In this document: piece after piece, positions 39,320-50,697 of the stretch
How positions within the stretch are numbered: the stretch's first letter is position 1
Layout of the letters: every line of letters begins with the position of its first letter
Assembly (NCBI GenBank): GCA_018907035.1
Contig: JACCIC010000003.1
Span: forward strand, 3,308,501-3,372,500
DNA: 64,000 nucleotides
DNA from: Sycobia sp. Sy_11
Taxonomy: Eukaryota > Arthropoda > Insecta > Hymenoptera > Epichrysomallidae
Direction: 5' to 3'
The notes under the pieces: generated by a model
What the model saw: the letters and a program-made list of their open reading frames with translations, nothing else
What the model was told of the DNA's origin: nothing
Databases searched by the model: none
Made by a program: the position numbers and the translations under genes

Positions 39320-40292
39320 AAGTGGATTCCCGTAGCTGCTAGACAGTCTTCAAGAATAAACTCGTTGTGCAAGTTTATAATTGTACTTCGCGAATATTAG
39401 ATCGATTGAGATGAAGAGCTTCGCAGAAGCACTTTTCGAGATTAGCGTTGAATTACGAGAAAGGTTTTGGATAGGTATAAATATTGTTTGTCTTATGAGA
39501 ATTAAAATTAAGAATTCTCAAAATGTTCGATTTGCACTTTGATGTTTACGTACAGATATAGAAGTTCGATTCACTAGACTTACACTTCGGCTATAAAATA
39601 AATTTCTAATACTAAGACAATACAATATTAATGAAAAATACATTGCCTTGATATTGGAAAGTATTGATCTTGACAACGATATATCACATATATTGAAAAC
39701 TTTTTCAAAAATTAATATTTAATTCCATTAAAGTCTTTTTTCATGGGCTCGATAAGCAATACTGGGTTCTATTTATTATCGTGACAAAGTCACTTAAGCT
39801 TTAAATAAAAGTACAGCAACTGTATTCCAATACCTTTATGTTTCATTTCTTGATAGTAGATTATTATTTTTAAGTACTAAGTACAGCTTCAGACTGAAAT
39901 TTCAAAAACATTGAAGTATATTTAAGATTCAAACTCAAGGGTGGCACCAAATAAACGAATACTTGGGTCACTCATTACTCTGATACTTATTTTTAAAATT
40001 TGTAATTAAAATACCAGTTTGCGATTGCCAAAATCAAGTAGCAACAACAACCGCAACTTGAGCAGTCTCATCATGAATTTATTTTTCATACTGTTAAAAT
40101 TAAATTTCGAAGATGATCGCAAAAATTGAAACGATCACAACTAAATCTTCTTCGGTTATATAATAATTTTAAAAGACAAACTCAAGCTCGAATCCATAAG
40201 CTATTAATATCTCTTGGATTGTATATAAATCAATTAAAAAAGTATTTTATTTCCTCTTCCTTTTTAAGATTCATCCGGTATTATTATATCTG

Positions 40293-40295
<3 letters not shown>

Positions 40296-40346
<51 letters not shown>
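40296..40346. repeat. (CT)n microsatellite
   Basis: CT run of about 25 units, 870 bases upstream of the gene B start codon. Confidence 0.97.
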
Positions 40347-40349
<3 letters not shown>

Positions 40350-40719
40350 CTCGCTCGCTATTGCTTTTGAAGTATATTACACGGATATAATAGATAGAAT
40401 ACGGTACCCAAAGGTACCCACCACCACACCGCTAAGATGAAATAACAAGCATATTATTCAGATGCTCTTGATGGTGCAGCAGAAGCTATAATATACAGCC
40501 CTACAGGCGGCTACAATACAGGTATGTATGTATATATATACATATATATACACAGGCCAACGGTTCTTACATCCGAAGTGCCTTGCATAGAAAGTAGTAC
40601 TCGTGTATATATGTATATATGTTTCTTTCTTTTTATCATCTTCTCACTTCCCCTCTCCTCCCCCCTTTCGTTCTCACTCTCTCTCTCTCTCTCCCTCTGA
40701 TGTATTCAGCTCATTTTAA

Positions 40720-40960
40720 CACTCCACCAGGCGCTGTGCGAATGCGCTCGCTAAGAACACCGAAGACGGAGTTATGCCGTGGTGGTCTGGTGCAGATAGA
40801 GATGGAGATGTGTATACACGGAGGATCAGAATCCGGACTTCGAGGCGAGGCGTCCGCGCCGCGCGGAGTAATAATCCACGTTGATTCAGCGCTCGACCAG
40901 CCTTAGCTCGGCTCAGTCTCGGCTCAGTTTGCTCTTAGCGACCGATGACACGCAAGCAGG
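40720..40960 (+). promoter_or_regulatory. promoter region of FAR gene B with paired initiators
   Basis: A moderately CpG-rich stretch ends in two copies of GGCTCAGT, giving initiator-type TCAGTC (40913-40918) and TCAGTT (40924-40929), both matching the arthropod consensus TCAKTY. No TATA box lies about 30 bases upstream, so this would be a TATA-less start. It lies 250 bases before the gene B start codon. Confidence 0.45.
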
Positions 40961-41004
40961 TTCATTTGCTGGCGTCCGTCGTCAAGGCCCGTTCGGTTTT
41001 ATAA
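40945..41004 (+). other. upstream ORF in the probable 5' UTR of gene B
   Basis: ATG at 40945 opens a frame of 19 codons ending in TAA at 41004, between the candidate initiators and the FAR start. If the leader is correct it would be scanned first. Confidence 0.35.
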
Positions 41005-41169
41005 CCTTTTTTTTTGTTTTGTTTTCTTTTCTTTTTCTATAGTATTACACACAGTTTTGTTTATCTCGTACTTTTTGTTGACATCGTTACACTGTATAGC
41101 ACAAGTACTTCGACTACGGCGCGAGAATCAGTTTTTTTTCGTTTATTTATTTTTATTATATTTTGAGGA

Positions 41170-41361
41170 ATGGCATCGCCTGTAGCGGAATTTTATCGTG
41201 ATAAAAGTGTCTTCATCACCGGCGCTACTGGCTTTCTAGGTGTAGCCCTGGTAGAAAAATTACTTCGTTGTTGTTCAAATGTTCAAAATATTTATTTGCT
41301 GATTAGACCGAAGAAAGGAAAGAGTGTCCAGGACAGATTGCAAGATATTATTAAGAATTCG
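41170..41361 (+). CDS. FAR gene B exon 1
   Basis: Codes residues 1-64, including [11 protein letters not shown] and [11 protein letters not shown], ending phase 0 before GTAAGA. The intron position equals that of gene A intron 1. Confidence 0.95.
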
Positions 41362-41401
41362 GTAAGAAAAAATATAATAATGATTAATATATAAATGATA
41401 A

Positions 41402-41448
<47 letters not shown>

Positions 41449-44400
41449 TACTATGTTTTATCATTGTTTTATTGAACGTTTTTAGAGAAATCTGTGCTTA
41501 TTGTTTGTGTTTAATTATTGCGTTTCAATTGTTTCTAAGTGTTATTTATATAAATTGATTTTTGAAATTACAAACAAGTAATTAATCATGATTTAATTTT
41601 TTTAATCTTTCTATTTACTAATAATGTAGCTGCTTATAGATTTATTTTTTTAAAGTTATTTAACGTCGCTCTACTTATGCTTCCAACTACTGGTACTAAT
41701 CAACGACGGAGACCTATGATTTATGTGTTTGTAAACAAATTATTACAGCTGTGCTTGTATCAATTGGCTGAGACCGGGATTTGAACCCGGATGACCAATT
41801 TACAAGTCCTTCTCTTTAACGATGGAGCCATTGTAGACCTTGCTTATAGATTAAAATTTTTTTTAATTAAAGACATTTTTTATTGTTATAAACAATTATA
41901 GGCGTTTTTTTCTTTTTTTTTTTTGAATTCTTTGAATATTTTTTCTCTTTTATATACTTATTTTACATAATAAAATCTTTGTATTATAGTAATTTATATG
42001 AAATAGTTTAATTCAATTATTAAATAATTTTATTCAATAAATATAAAAATTTGGATCTTTTGTTAAAAAATCTATGAATATCACATCTAATGAGATGTTG
42101 CAATAAATTTTTTATTTTATAATTTAAACTAACGAATTTAAAAGAAACAACAAATTGTATATCAGATAAAGCAGAAAATTTACTTAAAATATTTCTTCTC
42201 ATTTCTGTTATATGTTTTACTATAAAAATTGTATTATTTTATAATTTCAATTCGAAAATATTCACAAAAATATTTTTTTGATTACAACTAGAAATATAAT
42301 AAATCGATAGAAATAATCCAAAACATTTGATAAATATAGTATAAAATATGTACTACTGTTTTTATAAAAGTAATATTAGTTTCTTCAATTTTTGTATAAA
42401 AATTAATACATTGAAAAATTTTACAGGTTTTTAAAAAACTTAAACAGGAGGATAAAGCTGATCTTTTTAAAAAATTAATAGCAATTAATGGGGATGTTGG
42501 TGAGGAGAACTTAGGATTATCAAATGAAGATAGAATGATGCTAGTGAACCAGGTTGAAATTGTATTTCATTCAGCTGCAACTTTAGATTTTGAAGCAGAT
42601 TTAAAGTCTACTGTTAACATTAATCTTCTTGGTACTCGTCGTATAGTAGAGTTTTCTAGGGAAATAAAAAATCTGAAGGTGAGTAAGTTCTTCTGTTTTT
42701 TGTTTTTCTTTAATATTTGGAAGTAAATTTTACCAAACCCATCAGTTTGATATTGCATGTGAATCATAGGTTTTATAATGGTGGCATTTTGTTTTTATAA
42801 TTATTTATGTCTTAATCTTTTTGTATAATTCATATATTGAAAGGAATTAAAATTAAATTTTTAAAAGGCTTTTAAACATTGATAAAAAATAAAATAAAAT
42901 TGAACTTGAATGATCATACAAAACTATATAAATGATTGATTGTTCAATTTAAATAAAAATTTAAAATGCTAATGGAAATTAAATGCTATAATTAGACAAG
43001 TATTATTAACTATAAAAATGTAAGATTCATTTGTCATTCTCAATTTTCTAAATATTGTACATCTTGGGTTTAATTTTTGTTAATGCTAAACAAAGCAAAA
43101 TTAGTATTATAAATTAATGAAAATAATTCTTATATTAATAATTATTCATGTATTTTTAGGCTTTAATTCATGTATCCAGTGCTTATGTAAATTCAATGCT
43201 TAAAGAGGCTCATGAATATATTTATCCAGCTCCTGCGGATGTTGAAGAACTCTTAAAAAAAATTAAAAGTCTAAGTGATAAGGAATTAAATGAAAGTACA
43301 TCAGATATTATCAAAGATCATCCTAATCCATATACATTTACAAAACATTTAGCTGAACATGAAATTGGAAATTCCAAATTACCAGCAGCAATTGTTCGTC
43401 CATCTATGAGTAAATACTAATTTTATAATTTCACTTTTGAACATTTGTAATTTTAATCAAATTTTTATAATTCCTTTACTTATTAATTTATTTTAATTTT
43501 CTTAATTGATTAATTTAATTTATTTATTTAATTTATTAATTTAAATTTATTTTTATTAATTATAATCAAAGTGAAATATATTTAAAATCTGATTTTTAAA
43601 AAAAAAATATAATTTTTCTATATTTGTATAATTATTTAAAGTGAATTAATGGATGAATATTTAAAAAGCAGATTTTTTTAAAGTTTTGCATAGTAATATT
43701 TTTTTAGATCCTAATTAGGAATTTCATAGTATTTTTTAGCAGAACTTCAATTTTCATGGTCAAACTCATCAAAAACATATAAAAACCTGGTGTATTGAAC
43801 AATTTTCATTATTAAAAATATTTTAAATATAAATTATAGATCTTATGTCCATACAATATAGATATAGATTTATAATATAGATAATACAATATAGATTTTA
43901 ATATAGATAATACAATATAGATTTTATGACCTATACAATTTTGCTCTTCAATTTATATTTTCGTGAGGAAAAGGTATAATGATAATAAAAAGAATAAGGA
44001 AAAGCCATGTCAATACATCAGGACTATCAATCTATCGACCAAACATTTTCACAATACAACCACCGGCACCGATAAATGTATAGAATGAAAAACTCGCATT
44101 TTAATGAGATTTACAACTTGTGCTGCAAATATGTTTTGAAAATTTTCTTATTATATATTAGAATTAAAAATTATTATTGAAATAATAATTATTTAAATAA
44201 TGATTTATTCTTATTATATAAATAGAAAATTAGAAGTTAAATTATAAAAGCCATTTTTTTAAGCTTTTTTTTATAGTTTACGCCAATGACAACTCGCCAA
44301 AAACAATTACATCATTCATAATCAGTATTAAAAAAATAAATATACAAATTTTAAAGGAAATAGAAAGCTTGCGCTTTTAGGAAATTGATACAACTTAATA

Positions 44401-47000
44401 TCATATAAGAGTTAAATGAATTTCATTCAATAAATTCCATAAATATTTTATAGTTATAGGTTCTTGGAAAGAGCCTGTTCCTGGATGGACAATTTCTAAA
44501 AATGGACCACAAGGATTCTTAATGGGAGCAAGTAAAGGAGTTGTTCGACGCCTACCAGTAGCAAAAGACTTAATTTATGACTACATTCCAGTAGATATAG
44601 TTGTTAATGGTCTCATTGTAGCAGCTTTCTCTGTTGATAGAGATAGGTAAAATTTTTCTTACTTTATCAAATAAATTATTTTGATTTAAGTAACTTTTAT
44701 TTTTATATACGAAATATTTTAATAGTAAAATTCATGCTTTCTTATGATTTTCAAATTAAGCTTATTACTTACCTTAATTGTGCTTTTCTCGACTGCTTAT
44801 ATACAACTTAGAGTCTTAAGTCTAGTAAATTAGATAACATTTATCATTCCTTATTCAATAGGTTGGTTTTGAAAATTTTGTGTAGAGGGAGATTTGATAT
44901 TTAATTTACTAAATTTGGTAGTGGGGATAGGGTATATATAGATTAGAATATAAGGTTTAGTTTAGTCCCTGATGAGGAACCGTAGTGAGCTCGAAACGTT
45001 GGACTACTACAAGTCTTCAATTAGGTAAGGGTGGTGGGGACAGTCAGATTGTACTTTACTAACATAAAAATTTTTTCAGCTAATATTTATTTTCAGATTA
45101 GTCTACAGGGATGATTTTACACAAGGACAGTCTGACTGTCATTATAATTTTTATTTTTTATTTTTTGTATATTGATGCATTAATATTAATATAAATATAT
45201 ATTGATATTACGTATTATTATTATTTTCGATTTATTTAATTGGACTGTAAGACCAATGAAAATATTTATTAATTTTAAGTTTATATTTATATGACAAGAG
45301 TTTTAATATAATCAAATTATTAATTACAAAGAGGATTTTTAATTTACCATTAGAATATTAAATACAGTTTAAAAAAAAAAACAAATTTGATTTAATGGAT
45401 ATTATTTTATATAAATATATTACTTTCAGAAATTTGTTATACATTATGAAAGTTATGTTATAGTAATGTTATACATTTGTTATATACATATAACAAATTT
45501 CATTTGTTATACAATGAAAAGAGCACAAAATTTTATTTTCATATATTTTTAGTCATTTAATTTAGCTTTTATGAATAACGTTTTTAAAACTTTTTATATA
45601 ATTAATTTATTGATTCAATTTTTATATTTCACATTCTTATTCAATATTTTTGTTAACATATGTGTATATTGACTTAATATTTAAAATGTAGCATATATAA
45701 AAGATACTCTGATATACTTTTAATTAAATCTGAAAATTATCAATATTAAATCGCTTCAAAAATCTTTTTGGAGTGTGGAATAATAACTATTATTACTATA
45801 TTGACTACCATAGTTATTATATGATGAACAATTTATGCAAGTTGTATGCTTATAACAAAACTATATTTATTTTGTACTTCTTGTATATAATAATAAAATA
45901 ATAACATTTAATTTAATTTTTATTCTAGGCCAGAGTCAGTGAAAGTTTACCATCTAACGTCAAGTACTAGTGCACCTTTCAAATGGGCTGATATATACCG
46001 TGACATAAATCATTATTTACATATGTGGCCTTTAGCAAGTGCTGTTTGGTATCCTCATTTGAAACTAATGTCATCATTATTTTGGTTCAGAATTTCTGCA
46101 TTTTTTGTGCATATGATTCCAGCTTATATTTTAGACACTGTTACTCGAATAGCTGGTGGAAAACCTATGTATGTGTAAAAAAAATAGTATATTGAAATAT
46201 AAAAAATATTGAACAAATGTTTTAGAATATTAATCCTAATTTTTAAAAAAAATTTTTCTAGATTAGTTCGGCTTCATACCAACGTGAATAAATCTTTGGA
46301 AAAATTAGAAAAATTCATCTTCACTGAGTGGAAATTTTATAATACTGAAACAGAAAAATTAAATGGGACACTTTCTGAATACGATAAAGAAAAATTTTGT
46401 ATGAATGTTCGACTGATTGATTGGGAATCATACTTTATTGATTTGACTATTGGAGTCCGAGTTTTCTTGAACAATGAGCCCTTGAATAATTTAAATAAAG
46501 CTAAGAGAAAGGATAATATGTAAGATATTTAATATCGTTGCTTTAATACTGATATTGCTATTGCGATATTTAAAATTTTTTAGTTATTACTTAAATTAAT
46601 ATAAAATAATTTCATATAATAATACTCTACATTAATATTTTCGAATAGTAAAATAATTTTATAGTGATTTATTGAAACAAAATCAATTAATTTTATTTTT
46701 ACCATATATAAAAAAGTTGTTGATCATTGATTTTTGTTTATGTATTATAATTATTTATTTTTCAATTTTCGAAATAATTATTTTATTAATACTACATATT
46801 ATTAATGAATTAATTATATGTAACTTATGCATAAAATTTATATAATATATTTTTGTTACAGATTGTTGATACTACACACACTATTGAAAATATCTATTAT
46901 GTTTTTTATTTGGTGGATTTTTAAACTAATCCTTGGTGTAAACTGGATCCAAAGTTGTGTAATTGTTCCTTTGACATATTTCCTCTTCCAGCTCTTGTAA
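41170..47000 (+). CDS. fatty acyl-CoA reductase, gene B (seven exons, CG8306-like)
   Basis: Second FAR, acyl-CoA to fatty alcohol with NAD(P)H. Exons: 41170-41361, 42427-42678, 43160-43409, 44454-44646, 45929-46168, 46262-46519, 46862-47000; 1,524 coding bases, 507 aa, no frame breaks. Visible are TGATGFLG (residues 17-24), [35 protein letters not shown] with catalytic Y206 and K210, [32 protein letters not shown] and LIDWESYF of the FAR_C domain, and a hydrophobic C-terminus. The SKNGPQGF segment and KDHPN context recall Drosophila CG8306 and its orthologues; that subfamily assignment is from memory. All splice sites are GT-AG. Codon use is AT-rich, in sharp contrast with gene A upstream on the same strand. 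The start follows a short leader typical of the family. Confidence 0.95.
41412..41446. repeat. (TA)n microsatellite
   Basis: TA run just after the exon 1 donor of gene B. Confidence 0.95.
41643..41840 (-). mobile_element. SINE with tRNA-like head, in gene B intron 1
   Basis: About 198 bases flanked by the direct repeat TGCTTATAGATT (41631-41642 and 41841-41852), a target duplication. Read on the minus strand the element starts with a tRNA-like head (A-box-like sequence, then GGTTCAAATCC, a perfect polymerase III B box, at 41787-41777), has an unrelated body, and ends in an A-rich tail next to the second repeat. This is the classic layout of a tRNA-derived SINE moved by a LINE reverse transcriptase. 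The acceptor and anticodon stems do not pair well, so the head is not a tRNA gene. The 12-base match of the repeats suggests a fairly recent insertion. Confidence 0.85.
42427..42678 (+). CDS. FAR gene B exon 2
   Basis: Codes residues 65-148, from [10 protein letters not shown] through [27 protein letters not shown] and NINLLGTRR to EIKNLK. Both ends are phase 0; acceptor TTACAG, donor GTGAGT. Confidence 0.95.
43160..43409 (+). CDS. FAR gene B exon 3 (catalytic exon)
   Basis: Codes residues 149-231 plus one base: [10 protein letters not shown], the variable [11 protein letters not shown] stretch, the active site [11 protein letters not shown] (Y206, K210) and IVRPSM. Donor GTAAAT at 43410. 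Confidence 0.95.
43410..44453 (+). other. gene B intron 3
   Basis: AT-rich intron of 1,044 bases. Near 43851-43930 it holds a small imperfect tandem repeat built on AATATAGAT. No gene seen. Confidence 0.8.
44454..44646 (+). CDS. FAR gene B exon 4
   Basis: Continues the split isoleucine codon and codes [20 protein letters not shown], the [10 protein letters not shown] loop and IPVDIVVNG. Begins with two bases of a codon and ends with two of the next; donor GTAAAA. A different acceptor choice would break the frame. The exon lies within stretches that gene A encodes without these introns. Confidence 0.93.
44963..45006 (+). ncRNA. hammerhead-ribozyme-like core
   Basis: The conserved core CTGATGA (44969-44975) and GAAA (44993-44996) lie in order inside a closing stem of TAGTCC (44963-44968) with GGACTA (45001-45006). 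After GAAA, the CGTT segment supplies a GUU cleavage triplet just before the closing stem, as in type I hammerheads. The AACGTT at this point is self-complementary, the arrangement that lets short-stem-III hammerheads of Penelope-like elements and retrozymes act as dimers. Stem II (44976-44992) pairs poorly in this copy, so activity is doubtful. No reverse transcriptase is seen nearby. Confidence 0.55.
45039..45140. repeat. inverted repeat beside the hammerhead-like motif
   Basis: GACAGTCAGATTGTACTT at 45039-45056 is matched on the opposite strand by 45123-45140 with two mismatches; the right arm also contains GACAGTC and GACTGTC one base apart. May be the remnant of the same element as the hammerhead-like core. 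Confidence 0.55.
45929..46168 (+). CDS. FAR gene B exon 5
   Basis: Codes [16 protein letters not shown], the WYPHLKL block and [15 protein letters not shown], the run into the C-terminal domain. One base completes the preceding arginine codon; it ends two bases into a codon at GTATGT. Confidence 0.94.
46262..46519 (+). CDS. FAR gene B exon 6
   Basis: FAR_C domain: [38 protein letters not shown]. It is 258 bases, the same length and phase as gene A exon 5. The intron before it is only 93 bases. Confidence 0.95.
46862..47000 (+). CDS. FAR gene B exon 7 (last)
   Basis: Codes the hydrophobic C-terminus with two likely membrane segments around [13 protein letters not shown] and [11 protein letters not shown], ending TAA. 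It is 139 bases, as in gene A. AATAAA follows at 47009-47014. Confidence 0.95.
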
Positions 47001-47008
47001 ATGAGTAA

Positions 47009-47014
47009 AATAAA
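47009..47014 (+). terminator. candidate polyadenylation signal of gene B
   Basis: AATAAA nine bases after the stop codon, which would give a very short 3' UTR; other AATAAA-like sites lie further on in this AT-rich sequence. Confidence 0.35.
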
Positions 47015-47187
47015 TTAATATAAGATCTACTTTTTATAACAGAAATATTATATTAATTGTTATAAATCTTTGTAATCTTATTTCTTTGTTTAGTAGTGTT
47101 ACAAGATTTTGTATTTTTTAGTTAGAATTGTTTTAATCAGTAGTAATAGAAATAGTTAGAGTAATGTATAGTAGTAAAAAGTGGATA

Positions 47188-47189
<2 letters not shown>

Positions 47190-47239
<50 letters not shown>
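47190..47239. repeat. (TA)n microsatellite
   Basis: Uninterrupted TA run in or just after the gene B 3' UTR. Confidence 0.95.
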
Positions 47240-48681
47240 TATTTATTTAATTGTACGTAAAAAAATACTTTTATGGAAAAGAATTCGAACTTGACTTCAG
47301 GCTAATTATGTATAGAAAATTTCTTAATTAAAATAGGTAATGGTATCACATGGAATATCTCTTAAAAAAATACAAAATATGAAAGCAAACAATTACGTAT
47401 AATTAAGTAATTATTTAGTAGTATTACTGTAGTTTATAAGATTCAAAAACAATTTTTTATAAAAGAAAAATTGCATCAAGTATATGTTTAATATAATTTA
47501 ACCAGATATTGATCAGGATTATTTTATTTTTTATACTCTGTTTAATATTACTAAATAATGAATTTTTTATTATATTTTTTCGATTTTTTAAACGATATAT
47601 ATCAATTGATTTAGAATATTTTATTATTCACTATTTTTAATACATTTTTTCACAATTTGTATAGTCTTCTATGCATTGTAAAGATAAAATTATTTTCTAT
47701 TGAATTCTGTCAATAACACTTAAGTACGATAAAATAAAATATCTGTATGGTGATTGTATAGTTTTGGTTTTGTTTTAGATCTGCAAATTGTATAATCCAA
47801 TTTTACACAAATAATTGCAAAACTATTTACAAATAGTATTATAATATAATATATATCGATAATGTTACTTTTATACAATATAATTGTAGAATATTTTTGT
47901 AATATTGACATATTCTTTACATAGAATTTTATTAAATGTAAAGTTAAAAATAAAATTTTTTTACTTTATTAAGAAAATTGTTCTTATTTCTAAAATATAC
48001 GAGAATCAAATTTCAAAGTCATTGAAGTAATATTGACAATCAATGTAGTACTCTTAATTTTCATATTCATAAATTATTTTTAATGAAAATATTTAGATTT
48101 CAATATATCAGAATGTTATCAAATTTTGCACGACATTTTGAAGCAATAATTACAGTTTTAAATGCTTGCAATAATAACTCTAGATATGTTTTGAATTAAA
48201 ATATATGAAAAAAGTGAAATAATAATATACATCTTATATGTTAACTATTCATTCATAAATTGTAGAATGTAAACTTTTTTATAAATCATCCATCTTAAAT
48301 TATTCATTCTATATTTGAATTGGGATGATAATTTTTATTATAATAAATCAATAACAGGATAGCAATCAATATTATATACTAAATTTATTAAAATGTTCAG
48401 TACAGTATTATTTACAATATATAAAATTTATATATCAAAATTTTATTTTCATTATGGACCACCAATAAACAGCAAAAATTATTATTATTTTTACGATTTA
48501 TATTAATTTATATTAAATCCCTATATATGCTATTTAAAATTTTTAAAAATATGTAGCTATATATGGATTTTAAGTTTAACTTTTTGTAACTTATTACGAT
48601 ATACATATATAAAAGGAATATTAGGGGGCTTTTGTAATTTGTTTGTATGGAATTCCATATCTAGTAATTTATTGAGTATGG

Positions 48682-48712
48682 AATTTGCATACACTCCATG
48701 TGTATGCAAATT
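48682..48712. repeat. perfect hairpin, 13-base arms with octamer motifs
   Basis: AATTTGCATACAC, a TCCAT loop, then the exact reverse complement. Each arm holds ATTTGCAT or ATGCAAAT, the octamer recognised by POU-domain factors, in opposite orientation. Confidence 0.75.
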
Positions 48713-49377
48713 AATATATACTTACAAACGCAGCATTTCGATTAAAAAATATATATTAGATATTTCATTAAAATTTTTTATAATTTGAACATTAACTTTT
48801 AACTAACAATGTTTAACCATTTTGAAGAATGAATGACAATCGGTTCATAAACAGTATTAAAAACAAAAGTTAACGGTAGATGAATGAAATGGTCTTTTCA
48901 TATTTTTTTGTTTTTTATTTTTAGTTAATCCATTTTATAATGTTTTATAAATCTATACAATATTTAACCATATTTGGCCAATTTATTTTGATAGAGCACC
49001 ACTCTAATATTTTTAATATTTTTGACCAGATCATTACAAAGAATTATTAAATAATCAAGAATTTTTCTTAAATATGGGTAATATATTGAAAATTTCTGTG
49101 TTTTTTGGTTAAATTATTTTTATATATAAAATAGAATACGGATAACAGATAATGCTTTATGAATTTGAATAGAAAAATTTGTTGTCGCGTTTTATTAATA
49201 TAAAAATTAATTGCCCTCTATAATATTGTTGAATATATCAGAGACGGATTTGAGATTTCGATGCAGTAGGCAATGATTATAGATCGGCAAATCGTGTAAG
49301 GTAACTCACATTGTTGTTATCAAGCAAATGCAACAAAAGTTCATTTTACTTAATAACATTTTACAAAAACGATCAAG

Positions 49378-49380
<3 letters not shown>

Positions 49381-49444
<64 letters not shown>
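49381..49444. repeat. (ATT)n microsatellite, about 21 units
   Basis: Uninterrupted trinucleotide run, the longest of its kind in the window. Confidence 0.97.
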
Positions 49445-50641
49445 TTGTATTATTGTATAGAAGATTATATGCAATTAATCGATTGATGATAATTTCTACA
49501 TTATTACTTTTTATATATTGTTTTGAAACAATATATTGTAGATAGGTTTAAAATTATTCTTTAAAATGTATTATTATTTAAAAAAATAATATTAATTCCA
49601 AATATTTTAATATACTATACGTATGTATTATATATATACGTGTATATATATCATGTAAGTACAAGTCTCCTGCGCAAATGCAAGTGAGAGTGCAGGTAAT
49701 ATAAAATGTTAATATTTTGAAGTCAAGGTTACAAAATAAAATACAAAAGGTCCATGATAAAGAGTTTTATTATATCATATGAAATAGAATTATACAAGAA
49801 TTGTGTAAATTTGTATTATTATGACTGAAATGTATTTTTATTAATCGCTGTTTTTGCCTAAATATATTTAAGAAATTTTGAATGAGGGAATTTCGAGGAG
49901 AATTCATTATTTCTAATAAGAGTAAAGATTTAAGAGAAATATGTGCATATAAAAATAAATAATACATTAAATACATGTACATTCATCTTATATGATAAAT
50001 TTCAATAAAAAATTGTATATAACCTGAATTTGGAATTTTGAAAATATTCTCACATATTTTGAACACATTTTGAATATATTTCCACGATATTTTCTTAAAT
50101 CTAAGATTTTTTAAAGAAAACAACCATAAAACATTAAGTAATATCGAATTTTACTTAACCATCGCGCATTGTCAAAAAAAGACAGAAAAGACTAACCATT
50201 GAGTTAATTATAAAAATCTTTGATTCATATAAAATATATGTTATAATTATATTTTATAAATATAGAACATATATGTAGTTACATATAGTCTTAAGTATAG
50301 AACTTATATGTAGTTATATATAATAACTTATATATAGTCTTTAGAATTGAAAATTAATTGAGAGCTAAATTAATTTTTTTTATTTAAATTATATATTTTT
50401 ATGAATGTTTTTAAAAATAATTTTTACAATTTTGTTATACAGGAAATTATTATAATTGAATTTGCTTTATAAAACAGTTCTATGCGACAGAAATCTCTCA
50501 TAATAAAAAACATCAGATTGTATTACTTTTCGCATAATTAATTAATGTAGTAATGTTAAATTAAAATATTAATTGCATATATAATATTATTTGTAATACT
50601 TATAATTATACACAACATTATACGTATCTAATACTATACTA

Positions 50642-50644
<3 letters not shown>

Positions 50645-50693
<49 letters not shown>
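50645..50693. repeat. (TA)n microsatellite
   Basis: TA run in the intergenic region. Confidence 0.95.

Positions 50694-50697
<4 letters not shown>

Larger units (their letters stand above)
32937..40290. other. AT-rich spacer between the two FAR genes
   Basis: No protein-like frame. Contains a (TA)n run (36879-36935), a duplicated segment (35421-35516), and several perfect hairpins described separately (34925-34954, 39020-39058, 39247-39319). Confidence 0.65.
44647..45928 (+). other. gene B intron 4
   Basis: AT-rich intron of 1,282 bases that carries the hammerhead-like motif (44963-45006) and an 18-base inverted repeat (45039-45056 with 45123-45140). Confidence 0.85.

Noticed and set aside
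41766..41840. tRNA gene on the minus strand
   Set aside because: The B box is perfect, but acceptor and anticodon stems do not pair and the segment is the head of an element with an A-rich tail and target duplication, so it is called a SINE.
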